Below are positions 33,193 through 49,966 of a stretch of DNA of 64,000 bases, piece by piece. The notes under the pieces are model-generated. The model was not told where the DNA came from and made no database searches. It saw nothing but the letters and a program-made list of their open reading frames with translations. The stretch's first letter is position 1, and the number at the start of each line of letters is the position of its first letter. This DNA is from Frondihabitans sucicola (lineage in GTDB: Bacteria; Actinomycetota; Actinomycetes; Actinomycetales; Microbacteriaceae). Where the stretch lies: the NCBI RefSeq assembly GCF_030296615.1, contig NZ_AP027732.1, positions 2,232,001 through 2,296,000 of the forward strand, in the 5' to 3' direction. Made by a program: the position numbers and the translations under genes.

Positions 33193-34109
33193 CCCGGCAC
33201 TTTCTCCGCGACGACGACCTGAGCCCCGCCGAGCAGTCGGCCATCCTCGATCTCGCGGTCACGCTCAAGGCCGACCGGTACCAGGCGCGCCCGCTCGAGG
33301 GGCCGCAGACGGTCGCGGTGATCTTCGACAAGTCGTCGACGCGCACGCGGGTCTCGTTCGCGGTGGGCATCGCCGATCTCGGCGGCGTCCCGCTGATCAT
33401 CGCGACGGCCTCCAGTCAGCTCGGCGGCAAGGAGACCCCGAGCGACACGGCTCGCGTGTTAGAACGTCAGGTGGCGGCCATCGTCTGGCGCACGTACGCG
33501 CAAGTCGGCCTCGAGCAGATGGCGGAGGGGGCGCTCGTCCCGGTCGTGAATGCGCTCAGCGACGACTTCCATCCCTGCCAGCTGCTCGCCGACCTGCTCA
33601 CGATCCGCGAGCAGAAGGGCGATCTGAAGGGCCTCACCGTCGCATTCGTGGGAGACGGCCGCTGCAACATGGCGCAGTCCTACCTTCTGGCCGGAGCGAC
33701 GGCGGGCATGCACGTGCGAATCGGCGCCCCCACCGAGTTCGCCCCCGACGCCGCCGTCGTCGCGGATGCGGAGCGCATCGCCTCGTCGACCGGCGGCTCG
33801 GCCCTCGTCGTGACCGACGCGGTCGAAGCCGTCAGCGGCGCCGACATCGTCGTCACCGACACCTGGGTCTCGATGGGCAAAGAAGACGAGAAGGCCCACC
33901 GTGTGGCGACCTTCGGTTCGTACAAGGTCGATCAGGCGCTGATGGCCCACGCCGACGACGAGGCCATCTTCCTGCACTGCTTGCCGGCCGATCGCGGCTA
34001 CGAGGTCGAGGCCGACGTCATCGACGGTCCGCGCAGCGTCATCTGGGACGAAGCGGAGAACCGCCTCCACGCCCAGAAAGCCCTGCTCACCTGGCTGCTC
34101 TCGCACTAG
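33189..34109 (+). CDS. argF: Ornithine carbamoyltransferase
   Basis: 306-aa trimeric enzyme forming citrulline from ornithine and carbamoyl phosphate. The phosphate-binding STRTRVSF, the carbamoyl-site [13 protein letters not shown] and the ornithine-site [11 protein letters not shown] are intact. Coupled to argD. It ends the first arg transcript: a 16-bp stem follows within 6 nt. In many actinobacteria argR comes next; here the following gene is argG. Confidence 0.96.
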   Translation: MTRHFLRDDDLSPAEQSAILDLAVTLKADRYQARPLEGPQTVAVIFDKSSTRTRVSFAVGIADLGGVPLIIATASSQLGGKETPSDTARVLERQVAAIVWRTYAQVGLEQMAEGALVPVVNALSDDFHPCQLLADLLTIREQKGDLKGLTVAFVGDGRCNMAQSYLLAGATAGMHVRIGAPTEFAPDAAVVADAERIASSTGGSALVVTDAVEAVSGADIVVTDTWVSMGKEDEKAHRVATFGSYKVDQALMAHADDEAIFLHCLPADRGYEVEADVIDGPRSVIWDEAENRLHAQKALLTWLLSH

Positions 34110-36839
<2,730 letters not shown>

Positions 36840-36843
36840 CGAC

Positions 36844-36972
36844 ATGGCCGACGATGCGAACAAGCCCCCGCGCCGCTACCCGTGGCTCCTGCCCCTCGTG
36901 ATCGTGGTGGCGGTGGTCGTCGTGGTCGCGGCGATCGTCTACACCTTCGCGACGGGCCAGAAGTTCTTCTGA
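36844..36972 (+). CDS. Small single-pass membrane protein (42 aa)
   Basis: Unrecognised 42-aa protein. It has a polar, basic start (DDANKPPRRYPW), one strongly hydrophobic helix (about residues 14-35, almost only Val/Ala/Ile/Leu) and a short tail ending GQKFF. The Arg-Arg before the helix and few charges after it suggest the N terminus is inside. ATG 36844 follows the argH stop by 4 nt and the frame fills the space to the next gene, so it is probably translated with argH. Function unknown. Confidence 0.65.
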   Translation: MADDANKPPRRYPWLLPLVIVVAVVVVVAAIVYTFATGQKFF

Positions 36973-36982
36973 CGCGATCTCC

Positions 36983-37582
36983 GTGACCGTGACCTCACCG
37001 CTCGACCGCCCCGTCCTCGAGGCGGCGCCCCTGCTGCTCGGTGCGGTGTTCCGGTCGGGTGAGGTCGCGGTGCGCATCACCGAGGTCGAGGCCTATCAGG
37101 GGCAGGGGCAAGACGCGGGATCGCATGCGCACCGGGGGAGAACCGCCAGGAACAACAGCCTGTGGGGGCCTCCCGGAACCCTCTACGTCTACCTGTCCTA
37201 CGGGATTCACCGCTGTCTCAACCTCGTCTGCGGCCCGGAGGGCACCGCCTCGGGGATCCTCCTCCGCGGGGGCGAGGTGGTCGACGGGCTCGAGACGGCG
37301 CGCGCCAGGCGACCGACGGCTCGGCGCGACGTCGAGCTGGCGCGCGGCCCCGGCCGACTCGGGACGGCCCTCGGCGTGGAGCTCACCGACGACGGCTCGT
37401 CCATCGAGACACCGCCGTTCTCGCTGACCTTCCCGATCGCACGACCGGGCAGGATCACGACGTCCCCGCGGGTGGGAGTGTCCGGGCACGCAGGCACCGA
37501 CGCCTACCCCTGGCGCTTCTTCCTCGACGGAGAACCGACGGTGTCGGCGTATCGAGCCGCGGCCCTCCGGCGCCCTCGCTAA
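36983..37582 (+). CDS. 3-methyladenine DNA glycosylase (AAG/MPG family)
   Basis: 199-aa base-excision repair enzyme of the alkyladenine glycosylase type. Motifs: VAVRITEVEAYQG with the catalytic Glu, DAGSHAHRGRTARNNSLWGPPGTLYVYLSYGIHRCLNLVC, and ARGPGRLGTALGV. Length is standard for bacterial members. GTG 36983 (or GTG 36989) is the start; spacing to the 42-aa gene is 10 nt. It sits between argH and tyrS, a known actinobacterial order. Confidence 0.92.
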   Translation: MTVTSPLDRPVLEAAPLLLGAVFRSGEVAVRITEVEAYQGQGQDAGSHAHRGRTARNNSLWGPPGTLYVYLSYGIHRCLNLVCGPEGTASGILLRGGEVVDGLETARARRPTARRDVELARGPGRLGTALGVELTDDGSSIETPPFSLTFPIARPGRITTSPRVGVSGHAGTDAYPWRFFLDGEPTVSAYRAAALRRPR

Positions 37583-37585
37583 AGT
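37580..37585 (+). promoter_or_regulatory. -10 hexamer TAAAGT for tyrS
   Basis: TAAAGT begins on the stop codon of the glycosylase gene and ends 6 nt before the tyrS GTG (37592). This leaves no room for a T-box. Confidence 0.6.
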
Positions 37586-37591
37586 TGTCGG

Positions 37592-38905
37592 GTGACGAGT
37601 CAAACCACGGCCGACCTCCTGGCCACGCAGAGCAACGATTCCTCCTTCGAGAACGTCTGGGACGAAATCGTCTATCGCGGGCTCGTGCACGTTTCGACAG
37701 ACGAAGGCGCTCTGCGCGAGCTGCTGGCGGGCCCGCCCATCACCTTCTACTGCGGATTCGATCCGACGGCGCCCAGCCTGCACCTCGGCAACCTGGTGCA
37801 GCTCCTCCTGCTTCGGCGACTTCAGCTCGCCGGTCACAAGCCGCTCGGGCTGGTCGGCGGTTCGACCGGGCTGATCGGTGATCCGCGTCCGACGGCCGAG
37901 CGCGTGTTGAAGACGCGCGAGCAGACGGCCGAGTGGGTCGACAAGATCCGCGTCCACGTCGAGAGGTACCTGTCGGCGGCGGGCGAGAACGGCCTTCGCG
38001 TGGTCAACAACCTGGACTGGACCGAACCTCTTTCCGCCATCGAGTTCCTGCGCGACATCGGCAAGAACTTCCGGGTCAACACGATGCTGAAGAAAGACGC
38101 GGTCTCGGCCCGACTCAACTCGGATGCCGGCATCAGCTACACCGAGTTCAGCTACCAGATCCTGCAGGGGCTCGACTACCGAGAGCTCTACCGCACGTTC
38201 GACTGCGTGCTCCAGACCGGGGGCAGCGACCAGTGGGGCAACCTGACCAGCGGCACCGAGTTGATCCGGCGGACGGAAGGCGTCACGGTTCACGCCATCG
38301 GGACGCCGCTGATCACGAACTCGGACGGCACGAAGTTCGGGAAGAGCGAGGGCAATGCCGTGTGGCTCGACGCCACCATGACATCGCCGTACGCGTTCTA
38401 CCAGTTCTGGCTCAACCAGGAAGACACCGACGTGATCGACCGGCTCAAGGTGTTCACCTTCCTGTCGAGGGCCGAGATCGACGCGCTCGCGGTTCAGGTC
38501 GCAGAACGCCCGTTCGCGCGGGAGGCCCAGAAGCGTCTCGCCCTCGAAGTGACCTCGCTGGTGCACGGGACGGACGCGGCGCGGGCTGCCATCGACGCGT
38601 CGGCGGCGCTGTTCGGCCAGGGCGACCTCACCGTGTTGCCGGGCGACGTGCTCGAGGCGGCGATTGCCGAGCTTCCCCACGCCGATGTCGACGGTACGAC
38701 GACGGTATCGCAGGCGCTCGTCGCGACCGGCCTGGTCGCCTCACTCGGCGCCGCTCGCCGGGCTGCGGCCGAAGGCGGCGTCTACGTCAACAACGAGCGG
38801 GTGTCGGACGACTCCGTGACGGTGGCGTCACTGGCGCTCGGCGGAAAGCACGCCGTCCTTCGCCGCGGCAAGAAGACGCTCGCCGGCGTGACCGTCGCAT
38901 CCTGA
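37592..38905 (+). CDS. tyrS: Tyrosine-tRNA ligase
   Basis: 437-aa class I synthetase. The HIGH-type motif is PTAPSLHLGNLVQLL, the tyrosine pocket includes GLDYRELYRTFDCVLQTGGSDQWGN, and the KMSKS-type loop is KFGKSEGNAVWLD. A C-terminal S4 RNA-binding domain (SLGAARRAAAEGGVYVNNERV) ends the protein. GTG 37592 is leaderless by position. The rrn operon follows after a 625-nt leader. Confidence 0.96.
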   Translation: MTSQTTADLLATQSNDSSFENVWDEIVYRGLVHVSTDEGALRELLAGPPITFYCGFDPTAPSLHLGNLVQLLLLRRLQLAGHKPLGLVGGSTGLIGDPRPTAERVLKTREQTAEWVDKIRVHVERYLSAAGENGLRVVNNLDWTEPLSAIEFLRDIGKNFRVNTMLKKDAVSARLNSDAGISYTEFSYQILQGLDYRELYRTFDCVLQTGGSDQWGNLTSGTELIRRTEGVTVHAIGTPLITNSDGTKFGKSEGNAVWLDATMTSPYAFYQFWLNQEDTDVIDRLKVFTFLSRAEIDALAVQVAERPFAREAQKRLALEVTSLVHGTDAARAAIDASAALFGQGDLTVLPGDVLEAAIAELPHADVDGTTTVSQALVATGLVASLGAARRAAAEGGVYVNNERVSDDSVTVASLALGGKHAVLRRGKKTLAGVTVAS

Positions 38906-38983
38906 GGCACTCTGGCCCTTCGCCGTCGCGGGCCCTGAGTCTCGGGCTCGAAGATCACGACACGCCCGGGATGGCGCAGCAAT

Positions 38984-39012
38984 TTGGCAAGACCAGGATC
39001 CCCACGTAATGT
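38984..39012 (+). promoter_or_regulatory. rrn promoter 1
   Basis: TTGGCA (38984-38989), 17-bp spacer, TAATGT (39007-39012). Confidence 0.65.
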
Positions 39013-39119
39013 TTCTTCTTGTCAGCCCAAAGGAACGGACGGGCCGCCTCGAAGAGCTAAGGCTCTTGGAGAGCAGCTAACCTTCCTCAAGTGGTGACAC
39101 CTTCTCCCCACGGCCTCGC

Positions 39120-39148
39120 TTGCGAGCAGCAGTGGTTGTGAGTAGGAT
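39120..39148 (+). promoter_or_regulatory. rrn promoter 2
   Basis: TTGCGA (39120-39125), 17-bp spacer, TAGGAT (39143-39148). Confidence 0.55.
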
Positions 39149-39235
39149 TGCAAGTCTTCACCCTCTCAGCTCGTCTGAGGTGCCGACGACCTTCAGGTCG
39201 GCGGAAGTCTAGTCACTCAGCGTTTTCAACGCGGT

Positions 39236-39264
39236 TTGACAGGGCCCGTTGGGGTGGATAAGGT
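39236..39264 (+). promoter_or_regulatory. rrn promoter 3
   Basis: Consensus TTGACA (39236-39241), 17-bp spacer, TAAGGT (39259-39264). The best of the three. Confidence 0.8.
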
Positions 39265-39320
39265 TTGAAAGTTGCCTTCGGCGAAGATCACTTTTGTGGT
39301 TGGGTTTGGGGTGCGTTTGG

Positions 39321-39337
39321 TCCTTGAGAACTCAACA
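39321..39337 (+). promoter_or_regulatory. BoxA-like antitermination motif before 16S
   Basis: CCTTGAGAACTCAACAG resembles the actinobacterial rrn antiterminator core; TTGAGAACTACACAG near 41372 in the 16S-23S spacer is a second copy. Confidence 0.55.
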
Positions 39338-39530
39338 GCGTGCACATTGTCAAATGCCAATTTATACTCCGGCATTCGATTGGTCTTGTCTCCTTTGTGG
39401 GGGTGGGGTTGGTTGGGTGTTGGGTTTCTTTGAGATTGAAATGGACAACAATCGTCAGATTGATTTGTACCTTTTGGTCAGTATCAAACTTGCTGTCAGC
39501 TGCCTATTCCGGTGGTTGGTGGTGTTTTTC

Positions 39531-44665
<5,135 letters not shown>

Positions 44666-44841
44666 CAACACCCCCAACCCCGTCGTTCTGCGGGTTGGCA
44701 GTGATGCTTGCGTCCACTCTGTGGTTCCCGAAACACGGTCGATGACTGGTTCGTGGAACAGATAATTCAATACTGAGCGAAAGCTCCGTGACATGACTTC
44801 AAGCCGGCAGACCCTGATGGGTATGTACTGCTTGACCTAGT

Positions 44842-44960
44842 GTTTCGGCGGCCATAGCGAGAGGGAAACGCCCGGTCACATTCCGAACCCGGAAGCTAAG
44901 ACTCTCAGCGCCGATGGTACTGCAAGGGGGACCTTGTGGGAGAGTAGGACACCGCCGGAC
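44842..44960 (+). rRNA. rrf: 5S ribosomal RNA
   Basis: About 119 nt, from GTTTCGGCGGCCATAGCG to ACCGCCGGAC, whose ends pair. The loop CCCGGTCACATTCCGAACCC is typical. It lies about 176 bp after 23S. Confidence 0.95.
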
Positions 44961-44976
44961 TCCATTTAGAAACACC

Positions 44977-45006
44977 AAGAAAGCCACCTCCAGAGGTGGC
45001 TTTCTT
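44977..45006 (+). terminator. rrn operon terminator
   Basis: 14-bp perfect stem (44977-44990 with 44993-45006) whose 3' arm ends in TTTCTT, 16 nt after 5S. Confidence 0.9.
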
Positions 45007-45157
45007 GCGTTAACGACCACGGCGGATCCTGCAGCCCTGGCTGTTAGGCTGGCTGCACAACACCACAGCAGGCCCCTCCGCGGGTGAGCGCCGGCCTTCG
45101 GGCGCGAGCAGCTCCCCGTGATTCCGGCACCCAGACTTTCCCCTAAGGAGTAACCCC

Positions 45158-46908
45158 GTGAGTGATCGCGACGACGACCAGCAGAAGCGTCCTCGACGCG
45201 ACGACGACTCACGGGGCGACACCTCGCGGTCGTCGCGTGGCGGAAACGGGGCCGGCGATCGTTCGTCGGATGGCCGATCGGGTGGGCCTGGTTCCGGCGG
45301 CTCCCGCTCGGGCGGAGCCGGGCAAGGCCGGCGCGACGGTGACCGCGGCCCTGCCACACCCCGCGGAGACTCTCGCGACGCCTCCCGCGACGGTGGCTCC
45401 CGCGACGGTGCCCGGGGTGGTCGTCCGGCGCAGGGCGATCGTCCGTGGTCGAACGCCCCGCGAGGGGATCGCCCGCACGGCGGACGTCCCTCCGTCGACC
45501 GGCCGTACGGGGATCGCTCGCAGGGGGCCGTCCGCAGGGCGACCGACCCTCCGGCGGTCGTTCCCAGGGCGACCGTCCCGGCGGCAGCTTTACTCCTCGG
45601 GGGCGCGACGACCGCCAGCAGGGGGACCGGCGCCCGTACAGCGGCGGCGGCTCGGGTCGCGACCAGCGACCCGCCGACCGGGATGCGCGCGGCCAGAGTG
45701 ACCGCTCGTGGAGCCCTCGGCCCCCGCGGGGCGGCTCCGACCGCCCGAACCGTCCGTGGCAGGAGCGCTCCGGCCAGGACCGACCCGGCGCCGGCCGCCC
45801 GAGTTCGGGGCGACCCACCGGAGACCGCAGCGGCTCGAGCCGCCCACCGCGTGGGGACGGCCCCTCGGGAGCCGACCGCCCCTTCCGCGGAGATCGCGAC
45901 CGCGGCACGCGCCCCGACTCCGCACGCTCCGAAGGCCGCGCGCAGGGAGGGCGTCCGGCGGCTGGTCGACCGACGTCCGGTCGCCCCGACCGCGGTGCGC
46001 GCCCCGACGACCGGGGGAGTCGCGCAGGCAGGGACGCGCGCGACGGCGGCGGCCAGTGGGAGGATCGCGATCCGCTCGGCCTGCGCTCCGTGCGCCCTCG
46101 CCAGTTCGAGCCGCACCTGCCCGACGAGGTCGAGCCTCGACAGCTCGACAAGGTCGCCCGTGCCGAGCTGAAAACGCTGAGCAAGGAGAACGCCGACTTC
46201 GTGGCTCGCCACCTCATCATGGCCGGCGAACTGATCGACGACGATCCGCAGCTGGCGCACCAGCACGCACAGGCCGCCGGTCGTCGTGCGGGCAGGATCG
46301 CCGTGGTCCGCGAGACGATCGCGATCACCGCCTACGCGCTGGAGGATTACGCGCTGACCCTGCGCGAGCTGCGCACGTACCGTCGCATCTCCGGCCGCAA
46401 CGACCAGTTGCCCCTGATGGTCGACAGCGAGCGCGGTCTCGAGCGGCCCGACCGGGCTCTCGAGCTCGGACGATCCGTCGATGCGGCGACCCTCGACGTT
46501 CCCGTCCGGGTGTCGCTGGCGATCGCCATGTCGGGCGCACGGCTCGACCTCGACCAGAAGGACGGCGCGCTTCGCGAGCTGGAGATCCCGCAGCTCGATC
46601 GCACCCGCGCCTTCAGCTACAGCCCCGACCTGTTCGACGCGTACGCCACCGTGCTCGAGGAGCTCGGACGCGAGACGGAGGCCGCCGAGTGGTACGGCCT
46701 CGCGCGTCGGGCGCGAGCGGCACTGAACACGTTGGACATCGAGGAGGACCGTGAAACTGTCGAGATCGTGGAAGAAGAAGTCGAAGGATTCGACGGAGAC
46801 GACGTCGCCCTCGACGACGAGCTCGCCGGCGACGGCGACGTCGTCGAACCGGACGACTACGAGCCCGACGGCATCGAGCCCGACGGAGACGTCTCACCCC
46901 GCGACTGA
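45158..46908 (+). CDS. Arg/Gly/Asp-rich disordered protein with C-terminal helical-repeat domain (one probable base deletion)
   Basis: No family recognised with certainty. The first 300 or so residues are low complexity, dominated by Gly, Arg, Asp, Pro and Ser with repeats such as GDRP, GGRP and RGD/RGG-like units. From about nt 46060 a folded part follows (EPRQLDKVARAELKTLSKEN, ARHLIMAGELIDDDPQLAHQHAQAAGRRAGRIAVVRE, ELRTYRRISGRNDQLPLMVD), which looks TPR-like, then an acidic tail. The frame breaks at G5 45523-45527; with one G added, 583 aa. GTG 45158 follows AAGGAG. An RNA-binding role is only suggested by the composition. Confidence 0.8.
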
Positions 46909-47902
46909 GCCAGGCCGCCCGCTCGACGGCGTGGACGTGATCCTGGCGGACCTCGACGGGGTCGTCTACACCGGGAAGAACGCGATCCCCCACGCCGTCG
47001 ACAGCCTGAACACGGCGGCCGAAGAGCACCGGATCGGCTACATCACCAACAACGCCTCGCGGACGGCCGACGTCGTCGCGACGCAGCTGACAGGTTTCGG
47101 GCTGACGGTCACCGGCGACGAGGTGGTGACGAGCCCGCAGGCGGCGGTGCGTCTGCTGGCGACCGTCGTCGATCCGGGTGCCACGATTCTGGTGATCGGC
47201 GGCGAGGGGCTCACCACGGTGGTCGAAGCGGCAGGATTCCGTCTCACGCGGTCCGCCGACGACGCTCCGGCCGCGGTGATCCAGGGCTTCGCACCCGAAG
47301 TCGGCTGGAAGGACCTCGCGGAGGCCTCCTACGCGCTGGCCGCCGACATCCCCTGGGTGGCGACGAACCAGGACTGGACCATCCCCCAGGAGCGAGGCAT
47401 CGCGCCGGGCAACGGTACCCTCGTGTCCGCGGTCCACACGGCGGTCGGCAAGCTGCCCCTCGTCGCGGGCAAACCCGAGAAGGCCATCTTCGACGCAGCC
47501 GTCGAACGCTTCGGCGCGACCTCCCCGCTGTTCATCGGCGATCGGCTCGACACCGACATCGTCGGCGCGAACAAGGCCGGGATCCCGTCGGTGCTCGTGC
47601 TCACCGGCATCGACAGGGCCAAGCAGGTGCTGGCCGCGCCGGCGGACTCGCGGCCCAGATACATCCTCGGCGACCTCCGCGAACTGCACGAGGCGTACCC
47701 GGCGACGAGCGAGGCGCAGGATCGCGATGGAGCCACGATCTATACCGTCCGGCATGCGAAGGTCAAGCTGCACGGCAACGTCGTGAGCGTCGTCGACGCC
47801 GGAGCCTCGCCGGTCGATCTGCTGAGGGCGGGAGCCGCGGCGGTCTGGGGCAGCGGGCTGATGATCTACGGAATGGTCGTCGATCCGGCGCTGTACGAGT
47901 AG
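46751..47902 (+). CDS. HAD-IIA family hydrolase (NagD/phosphoglycolate phosphatase-like)
   Basis: HAD phosphatase with motif I DVILADLDGVVYTG, motif II YITNNASRTADVV, GKPEKAIFDAAVERFG with the motif III Lys, and motif IV FIGDRLDTDIVGANKAG. Members dephosphorylate small sugar phosphates. GTG 46751 has GAGGAGG 3 nt upstream and gives 383 aa, but its first 55 residues (Lys then Thr/Ser-rich) overlap the acidic tail of the previous gene in another frame by 158 bp. The alternative GTG 46931 has no ribosome site and cuts close to motif I. The start is therefore uncertain; the family is not. Confidence 0.88.
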   Translation: MKLSRSWKKKSKDSTETTSPSTTSSPATATSSNRTTTSPTASSPTETSHPATEPGRPLDGVDVILADLDGVVYTGKNAIPHAVDSLNTAAEEHRIGYITNNASRTADVVATQLTGFGLTVTGDEVVTSPQAAVRLLATVVDPGATILVIGGEGLTTVVEAAGFRLTRSADDAPAAVIQGFAPEVGWKDLAEASYALAADIPWVATNQDWTIPQERGIAPGNGTLVSAVHTAVGKLPLVAGKPEKAIFDAAVERFGATSPLFIGDRLDTDIVGANKAGIPSVLVLTGIDRAKQVLAAPADSRPRYILGDLRELHEAYPATSEAQDRDGATIYTVRHAKVKLHGNVVSVVDAGASPVDLLRAGAAAVWGSGLMIYGMVVDPALYE

Positions 47903-47972
47903 CGGCCTCCGGAGCCGCCACCGTGCTCCCGGCGGCTGTGGAGAGCCTGCGTCGCGTGTCGGTGGCAGCGGT

Positions 47973-47978
47973 TAGGGT
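47973..47978 (+). promoter_or_regulatory. -10 hexamer TAGGGT for the 57-aa gene and tlyA
   Basis: TAGGGT ends 9 nt before ATG 47988, giving at most a very short leader. Confidence 0.45.
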
Positions 47979-47987
47979 GGACCGATC

Positions 47988-48161
47988 ATGAGCGAAGAGA
48001 ACGAAGTCGTCGACGGCCTGATCTCTCGGCTGACGGTGATCGACCAGCAGCCACTCGAGCGTCGAGCCGTGGCCTTCGCGCAGATCCACGACGAACTCCG
48101 CGCCGTCCTCGACGGCACGGGGGCCGACGGCGCCGGGCCGGGCGTCCCGTCGAGGCGCTGA
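47988..48161 (+). CDS. Small conserved-type acidic protein upstream of tlyA
   Basis: 57-aa helical protein with no recognised domain: VVDGLISRLTVIDQQPLERR, then AVAFAQIHDELRAVLDG and a disordered tail. Actinobacteria often carry a similar short gene between the HAD phosphatase and tlyA. The stop overlaps the tlyA start (TGATG), supporting translation. Function unknown. Confidence 0.75.
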   Translation: MSEENEVVDGLISRLTVIDQQPLERRAVAFAQIHDELRAVLDGTGADGAGPGVPSRR

Positions 48162-48985
48162 TGGCGGCTGCCGCGCCCGGCGACGCCGACGTCGCTCGAC
48201 TCGACATCGCCCTGACCGTGCGGGGCCTCGCCCGTTCACGCACCCACGCTCATCGGCTCCTGGCCGACGGCCTCGTGACCGTCGACGGCAAGCCCGTGCT
48301 CAAGGCGTCCTTCCCGACGCGCGTCACCCAGACCATCGAGGTGGCCGGCATCGACCACTACGTCAGCCGGGCCGCCCACAAACTGATCGGCGCTCTCGAC
48401 GCGTTCGGCATCGACCCCGACGGGCGCTCGGCCGTCGACGTGGGCGCCTCCACGGGCGGTTTCACCCAGGTTCTGCTCGAGCGTGGTGCCGCGTCGGTGA
48501 TCGCGCTCGACGTGGGCCACGGGCAACTCGTTCCCAGGCTCCGAGGCGATGACCGGGTCACCGTCGTCGAGGGCGCCAACGCCCGCTATCTCACGCGAGA
48601 GGCGTTCCTCGCGTACTCGCCGTCCGCCGAGCGCGTCGACCTCGTCGTCGGCGATCTCTCCTTCATCTCGCTGACCCTGGTGCTGCCGGCGCTCGTGGCC
48701 GCCGTGGGGCCGACCGCCGATTTCGTGCTCCTGGTCAAGCCGCAGTTCGAAGTCGGTCGGCAGGGCATCCGCGAGGGCATCGTCCACGACGCCGGTCTCC
48801 GGTCCGACGCCGTCCAAACGGTGCTCTGGGCGGCGCACGATCTTGGGCTCGGCACGGTGGGCGTCATCCCCTCGCCCATCGTCGGCACGAACGGCAACCG
48901 GGAATACTGCGTGCATCTGGCGGTTCGGGACGGGGTGAATCCGACAGAATGGATCACACGGGTCGATGACATGACGAGAGGGTGA
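48161..48985 (+). CDS. tlyA: TlyA family rRNA (cytidine-2'-O)-methyltransferase
   Basis: 274-aa protein. An N-terminal S4 RNA-binding domain (about residues 8-66, RLDIALTVRGLARSRTHAHRLLADGLVTVDG) precedes an FtsJ-type methyltransferase (SAAVDVGASTGGFTQVLLE-like motif at VDVGASTGGFTQVLLERGA, then VVGDLSFISLTLVLPAL). In mycobacteria TlyA methylates 16S C1409 and 23S C1920 and affects capreomycin sensitivity. It is coupled to both neighbours; order tlyA-nadK-recN is conserved. Confidence 0.93.
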   Translation: MAAAAPGDADVARLDIALTVRGLARSRTHAHRLLADGLVTVDGKPVLKASFPTRVTQTIEVAGIDHYVSRAAHKLIGALDAFGIDPDGRSAVDVGASTGGFTQVLLERGAASVIALDVGHGQLVPRLRGDDRVTVVEGANARYLTREAFLAYSPSAERVDLVVGDLSFISLTLVLPALVAAVGPTADFVLLVKPQFEVGRQGIREGIVHDAGLRSDAVQTVLWAAHDLGLGTVGVIPSPIVGTNGNREYCVHLAVRDGVNPTEWITRVDDMTRG

Positions 48986-49959
48986 GCCACCATTCGCAAC
49001 CACACGGTTCCGACGAGCGGGGTGCTCTTCCGATGAGTGCCGCGCGCCACATCCTGATCGTCTCCCACACCGGACGACGCGATTCCCTCGACGCCGCTCT
49101 CGAGGTGTGCAGCCTCCTCGCCGCCGTCGATCTCGTGCCGGTGCTGCCGCGAGACGAGTTCGACGACATGCGCGCCGCCGAGCCGACCTTCTCCGGGGTC
49201 GACGTTCTGGGCGAAGACGTCAAGGTCGACGACGTCGAGTCCGTGATCGTCCTCGGTGGCGACGGCACGATCCTGCGCGCCGCCGAACTCGTGCGCGGCA
49301 CCCGCGCACCGATCGTCGGGGTCAACCTCGGGCACGTCGGTTTCCTCGCCGAGAGCGAGCGCGACGATCTCCACGACACCGTCCAGCGCGTCCTGTCGTT
49401 CGACTACGAGGTCGAGGAACGCTTCGCCCTGCAGGTCGCCGTGCTCGTGGACGGCGCCACGGTCTACGAGACGTGGGCCCTCAACGAGGCCACCGTCGAG
49501 AAGGCGGCTCGCGAGCGCATGCTCGAGGTCGTCATCGAGGTCGACGGGCGGCCGCTGTCGTCGTTCGGCTGCGACGGCGTCGTCATGTCGACCCCCACGG
49601 GCTCGACGGCCTACAACTTCTCTGCGGGCGGCCCCGTCGTCTGGCCCGAGGTCGAGGCGATGATCCTGGTTCCCCTCAGCGCGCACGCGCTCTTCGCCCG
49701 ACCCCTGGTCGTGGGCCCCGACTCGTCGTTCGCGGTGGAGGTGCTGAGCCGGACCGACGGTTCCGGCGTGCTCTGGTGCGACGGTCGCCGCGCGCACACG
49801 CTCGAGCCGGGCGCGCGGGTCGTCGCCCGGCGCTCTTCCCAGCCGGTGCGCCTGGCACGCCTCCGTCGGGCACCGTTCACCGACCGACTCGTGGCCAAGT
49901 TCCACCTGCCCGTCACCGGCTGGCGCGGCCCTCAGGGCCCGCGGACCGACGCGCTGTGA
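48982..49959 (+). CDS. nadK: NAD kinase
   Basis: Phosphorylates NAD to NADP. The diagnostic GGDG (VIVLGGDGTILRAAELV) and STPTGSTAYNFSAGGP motifs are present, with the acidic NEATVEKAAR segment. GTG 48982 overlaps the tlyA stop (GTGA), giving 325 aa; ATG 49033 would give 308 aa, closer to the family norm, with only a weak ribosome site. I keep the coupled start but the ATG is a real alternative. Confidence 0.92.
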   Translation: MSHHSQPHGSDERGALPMSAARHILIVSHTGRRDSLDAALEVCSLLAAVDLVPVLPRDEFDDMRAAEPTFSGVDVLGEDVKVDDVESVIVLGGDGTILRAAELVRGTRAPIVGVNLGHVGFLAESERDDLHDTVQRVLSFDYEVEERFALQVAVLVDGATVYETWALNEATVEKAARERMLEVVIEVDGRPLSSFGCDGVVMSTPTGSTAYNFSAGGPVVWPEVEAMILVPLSAHALFARPLVVGPDSSFAVEVLSRTDGSGVLWCDGRRAHTLEPGARVVARRSSQPVRLARLRRAPFTDRLVAKFHLPVTGWRGPQGPRTDAL

Positions 49960-49966
49960 GCCGCCC

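Larger units (their letters stand above)
38906..39530 (+). promoter_or_regulatory. rrn leader region
   Basis: 625 bp without a gene between tyrS and 16S rRNA. It holds three tandem promoter-like pairs (38984, 39120, 39236) and an antitermination-like motif near 39321-39337. Base composition shifts to AT-rich/GT-rich after 39240. Open frames here are chance. Confidence 0.8.
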
